Assembly: GCA_022749755.1 (NCBI GenBank)
Contig: CM040444.1
Location: 4,405,009 to 4,469,008, forward strand
Direction of reading: 5' to 3'
From: Azadirachta indica
Taxonomy: Eukaryota; Streptophyta; Magnoliopsida; Sapindales; Meliaceae
DNA length: 64,000 nucleotides
Below are positions 59,561 to 64,000 of this stretch, in pieces (position 1 is the stretch's first letter; each line of letters starts with the position of its first letter). The notes below the pieces were generated by a model. It searched no databases, was not told the origin of the DNA, and worked only from the letters and a program-made list of their open reading frames with translations. The translations under genes and the position numbers were made by a program.

Positions 59561-61269
59561 AAACCGAAATGCTGTAAGGAATCAGAAGCTGCCGCTGTGC
59601 TTATCTATTTTCAACTGCATGTCTTCGAATTATTATATTAGTAATTTATTTATTAATTTATTTTCGATACCTGATGAATTTCAATGGAACCCCCCATCGT
59701 TTTTATAATGACAGATATTTATTTGGGTAAATGTAAACCAACTCATTTGTTGAAGGGAGCGAGACTCAAACCTCAAACCTCTTTGTCGTAATCTAACATA
59801 TTTTACTAGTCAAAGGAATTAGTATTTGTACTTGTTTCGTGTTTGATATTTTCATAAACAAGCTTGGCCCGGATAATAATGTTACACTCCATGCTTTCTA
59901 TATTTTAATTTTTCATTTTTTTAAAAAATTAATTTCATTAAAATTATCAAAAATATCACTGAATTTGATTTTTATACCAATATATATATATATATTGTTA
60001 ATTCTTTAATTTTTAAAATGTGCATTAAAAATATAACTCATTATGATGTTATATACATTTAGGGTGTATTTGGAACAGAAATATTGTAATTTTAAAATTA
60101 CAAATGTTATGAAATGAAAACTATAAATATTAACTATCAATATTAATAAGAAAAAGGAATCGTATAGAAAATTAATATTATTAAATACATTTTCGGTTTT
60201 ACTTTTAAAATAAAGAAAAAATTAATAATACTAAAACATACCCTCACTTATCGTGTCTACCCTTAATTTTTTTACTTATTATTTTTATTTATGGTAAGAC
60301 TCTCACTATATCTGAAGTTCACATTGCACTATAAACGGAATCTATTATATTAAAGTATGGGTATTATTTCCTCTACACATAAGAGCAGATTTTTTCCCTC
60401 AATGAAGCCAGACGTCATTCAAATGGGTGCAATTTTTCGATTAATGCCAAAATCGACTCAATTAAAAATTCTAATTTCTGGCAAATCTCTAACGTAGGAT
60501 TTATAGTTCTCCAATATATTATTGATAGTTTTTTTATGTAATATTCAAAAGAAAAAAAAGAACCCATTAAATAAAGGAATTTTTTTGAAAACGATTGCAT
60601 TTTAGCCCCAAAATTTCGTGTTGATCACTGTTTAAAAACTTGTTCAAAAATTACCTATCTCATAACTTTGAACAAAAATACTCTCATTTTTATTTCAACA
60701 AAAATATACTGCAATACTTTCGAGTATAACAATAACTTTTGAGCGTTATAGTACATTCGAGTACTACAATAAATTTATTAAAAAAAATAACACATTTTTA
60801 TGTTGTGTTACAGTATTTTCGATTTCAAATACAATAAACTCAAAAGTTGTTTTCAAGTTAATTACAAGACTTTGAAACTTCAAAGTAATTTTTGACTTTA
60901 TTGTGTTATAATATATTCAAAGGTATTATAATAATTGAAGTTACTGTAACACTAAAAAATTGCTATAACGTATTTTTGTTAAGTTAACACTTTTATCTAA
61001 AATTTATGAGACTAATTATATTTTAATAAATTTTTAAATAATGGCCAACACTGAACTTTAAAAGTAAACAGTAGCCATATTAAAAAAATTCTCATAAAAG
61101 AAAACTGAAACTACTATTACAATCAAATTTTAACAATTCTCACGTTCCAACCATGTAAAATTCAGTAAACTTTTCACAAAAATTACATCAAGACTAAGAA
61201 CATAACCATCAATCAATCAAGAAAAAAAAAAAAAGGCCAAGATGCAAATAAAGACAGAGTTGCATTCAC
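59561..61269. other. Interval between first-exon copies
   Basis: AT-rich sequence separating the second and third first-exon copies, probably expanded by transposon insertion; TGGAACCCCCC near 59685 looks like an element edge (compare ATGGGAACCCC at 63184) but no full element was delimited. A TA tract lies near 59980-59995. Confidence 0.4.
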
Positions 61270-61401
61270 AATGGGATCAGAAAAGTCAGTAACTAAACAC
61301 CGTCCGATGTATCCTTTCTTGATTTTGAGAGCGCTCCGCGAATGGCCTTCGTCAACTTCATTACCACACTAAAACGACACCGTCGTGACTTCGAAACTCA
61401 T
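61270..61401 (-). pseudogene. Third copy of macro-gene first exon, with stop codon
   Basis: ATG at 61401 opens MSFEVTTVSF, followed by an in-frame TAG. After about 11 codons the conserved SALKIKKGYIGR and FSDPI segments follow, ending at ATT|GT (61270) in the same phase as exon 1. It is longer than the other two copies (44 codons), so it probably shows the ancestral length. GAGCAAGCATGA around the ATG is shared with the copy at 59538. The stop rules it out as a coding first exon unless translation begins downstream. Confidence 0.7.
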
Positions 61402-64000
61402 GCTTGCTCGTTGGAAGAATAAACAAATGAGATTTTGTGAGGATTGTAACGTGCAAGGATAATCAGGCTGAGTGCTGCTGGCTGTGAACGGGATTTCGAA
61501 CGCCATCGTACAACGCCACCAAATTATTTATTAATTGGATATTTTCATCTATATCCCTAGACTACATGTTAATATTATTGAACATACTTTATGTTTTCAA
61601 ATTAGTGGTAAATATACCTAATGTAAGCAATATGGTAAAAATACAAATTTTTTTAATTTTTTTCTCTTTTATTTTGCTCTTTCTCTGTATATAGATATAC
61701 TCTCTCATCAAAATTCTTACATTTTTTATGGCTTATTAAATCAAAAAAAGTTTTGAAAATAAATTTTTATTGTTAATTTTATAACAAAATTTTATGAAAA
61801 ATTTTTGGTCTATTCTATTAATTATTAATCATAATTTAAAGATGGGATTAAATTAGATACTTTAGGGAATACTAGATGTCCTAATTTTTAGAGAAACATT
61901 GGATATCCCTAGGTTTATTGGGAATAAACTTTTTTAATATTTTATTCTTTAATATGTTAGAAATAGTAACAATTAAATTATTAATTATAAGAAATTATCA
62001 TTTTTATTATTTTATTAAAATTTAAAGACTAAAATAATAATATTTTAATAGGTTAAACTCTTGAACATTATCTCTCATTTTCTCTTATTTTCTCAAATTT
62101 GAACAACTATAAGGGTATTCTTTTATTTCTCCTAACACCCTATGAACTCATATATATCTAGTGTTTGATATATGAATATACCTTTTGGTGTTGAAACTTT
62201 GTCTTATAACACCTAAATGTCACGTGGATAGATTTATAGTCAACAATCACGATCTGTCAATGGAATGAGAAATGCGTTCTCAATAACCCTAAACTTCAAA
62301 CACCAACTCAATATCCTTGACCAGTTTCCTAATCGAAGCGGACTTTCCTATGCTAAGAACTTAAATGAAGATAGTTGCATCACAAAAATAGGTTAAGGGC
62401 GCTAGTGAAAACCCTTGGACGATCAAATCAGGCTTACTAGTTATGAGAACAAAAAAAAATGAGCTAATTAAGGGTTAATTTTATTGAGCTTTTGACGTAA
62501 GAAAAGACATATCTTTCCTCCTAATTTCTATAGACATAAAGAAGAAAGGAAGGTTACTATCATTTCTTCTCCCATGTGCCCTACTGGGCGTTGTTACGAG
62601 AGAAAACAAGTTTCCACTTGTCCTCTCTTTTAGATGCCTAGTATTTATTATCACAAAAAGAGAAGGCCATCAGTTTTACCCCTTCAACGTGTTGTCCTCT
62701 ATGTATTGGCTGTTTCCAAACCTGCATTTTTACTTTCCACTTGATTTAGCTAGGCAATGATTAATATTGTCTAGCCATTGACTCGTTTGAAGAAAACTAT
62801 ACTTATAAGATCCACTTTTCAAAATGTTGACACATATTATTTACATTATTTGAATCCTCAAGATCTCCTTGATGTGTTACCGAAGTTTACCATTTTATAT
62901 TGTGCCGGTACGAATGCCAGCATTAAAGGGGCAATAGGGAGGTGAGTTCATTGTGTGAGTCGCACACTCTTTTGTATTTTCATCCTCTATAATAATCCCT
63001 TTTTCCTTTTGTATTTTTATCCTTTATAGCCTCTTATTTAGTTGCAACCAAAAACTCAAATCAAGTTTTTAACATTTCAAAAGAATGCGTTGCAACTAAA
63101 AACATTCAATGATCCTTGTGGTTGGTGGCTACTCGTTTCGCTGGTAATTTATTTAGTCATTTTCAAAAGGCTTGGAGAATTTCATGGGAACCCCTATGAC
63201 TTTCCATAATTTAAAAAAAAAATAATATATCTTAAGTTCATATATAAAGTCACATTTTTTTTAACTCTGAAAACGAGTGAAATCTAAATTTAACTGAAAT
63301 CTTAATCTGAAAGATATATTTTTTTTTTTATTTAAAAATATCTAAAAATAAATATTAAGTTATTTGTTTTAATAAAATAAAAAAGACAAAAATTGATATT
63401 TTAATTTATATATATCTTTTTAAATAATATACTTATATTTATAATAATTTTGATTATATTATCACAATAATAGATAAAAAAAATTAAAAGTTTTATATTA
63501 GTATATATATTATTTATTTATTTGATATATGATTTTTATAAAAAAATAATTTGTAATTGATGATATAAAGATCAATAAAAATTAAAAAAATAATGTTATA
63601 TTATAATATAGTTATAATTATGTAAAGATATATATTTATTGTAATAATTAAAGTATAAAATAAATAAAATTAAGGAAAAAAAGTAAAGAGAACCTATAAT
63701 AGAGAAATGATATATCAAAAATAGTTAACTATGATTTTACTTTTATTAGTAAATAAATTAATAAAATAAGGATATTTTTAAAAAATAAAAATATGAAAAT
63801 TTTCATACATTTGCTAATTTAAATTTAAGTTAAAATTTTTAATTTAATTATATTCAAATGTTTTTAACAAATATTTAAATATAAATTAAAAAGTAAACGA
63901 CTCTTAAACATATGAGTAAATATATTCATATTTTACTTAAAAAAAAAACAACCTCTAAGTAAGAATTTATTTACTTATTTATAATTAAGTCAAAATATTT
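61402..64000. other. Gene-free end of window
   Basis: Upstream of the third exon copy only AT-rich DNA is seen, with a more balanced stretch at 62200-63000 that has no long frame or recognised motif. Poly-A/T tracts dominate from 63200 on. Confidence 0.4.

Noticed and set aside
1..64000. CRISPR arrays, rRNA, tRNA, bacterial-type operons
   Set aside because: No regularly spaced repeats, no recognisable rRNA or tRNA sequence by eye, and gene structure is clearly plant nuclear.

Overview
The window is AT-rich nuclear DNA of a eudicot plant. Genes are split by GT-AG introns, intergenic space is long, and the families are plant ones: wall-associated receptor-like kinases (WAKs), a CYP716-type cytochrome P450, F-box and HIPP relics, and Ty1-copia retrotransposons with the plant-type primer-binding site TGGTATCAGAG. 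I cannot name the species from the sequence.

Layout. Positions 1-5.2 kb hold only relics: a heavy-metal-associated isoprenylated protein (HIPP) fragment, a copia LTR remnant, a TIR element with a GC-rich core, a broken F-box gene and a ~74-bp WAK 3' tail. From 7.3 to 37.6 kb lies a WAK cluster. It has four apparently intact three-exon genes: WAK-1 (-, 7276-10379), WAK-2 (+, 22488-24855), WAK-3 (+, 25886-28417) and WAK-4 (-, 34945-37606). It also has two truncated WAK pseudogenes (29888-30187 and 32645-32743) and a ~1.15-kb WAK upstream region that has lost its gene (10865-12015). A CYP716-like P450 gene (14844-16527, -) and a decayed paralogue (18847-19515, -) sit inside the cluster. From 38 to 49.9 kb there is one small gene of unknown function (43951-44556, -) in otherwise gene-free DNA. 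A complete but degenerate Ty1-copia element with matching 5-bp target duplications occupies 49909-55340. From 56 to 61.4 kb there is a seven-exon macro-domain gene (-), whose first exon and first-intron region exist in three decaying copies.

How the genes relate. The WAK proteins share a design: signal peptide, GUB_WAK cysteine-rich ectodomain, one EGF-like segment, a second half-length EGF-like exon, a membrane span and an RD-type kinase. They probably act as plasma-membrane/cell-wall sensors. The cluster shows duplication, inversion, a possible conversion tract between WAK-2 and WAK-3, promoter duplication, and disruption by copia and foldback elements. The P450 pair is probably a separate local duplication of a triterpene-oxidase-type gene.

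I found no CRISPR array, operon, rRNA or tRNA. I did not find a clearly novel biological system. The items most worth follow-up are the macro gene with three first exons and eroded ADP-ribose loops, the noncanonical P450 oxygen-activation segment, the shared half-EGF exon of all four WAKs, and the orphaned WAK promoter block.
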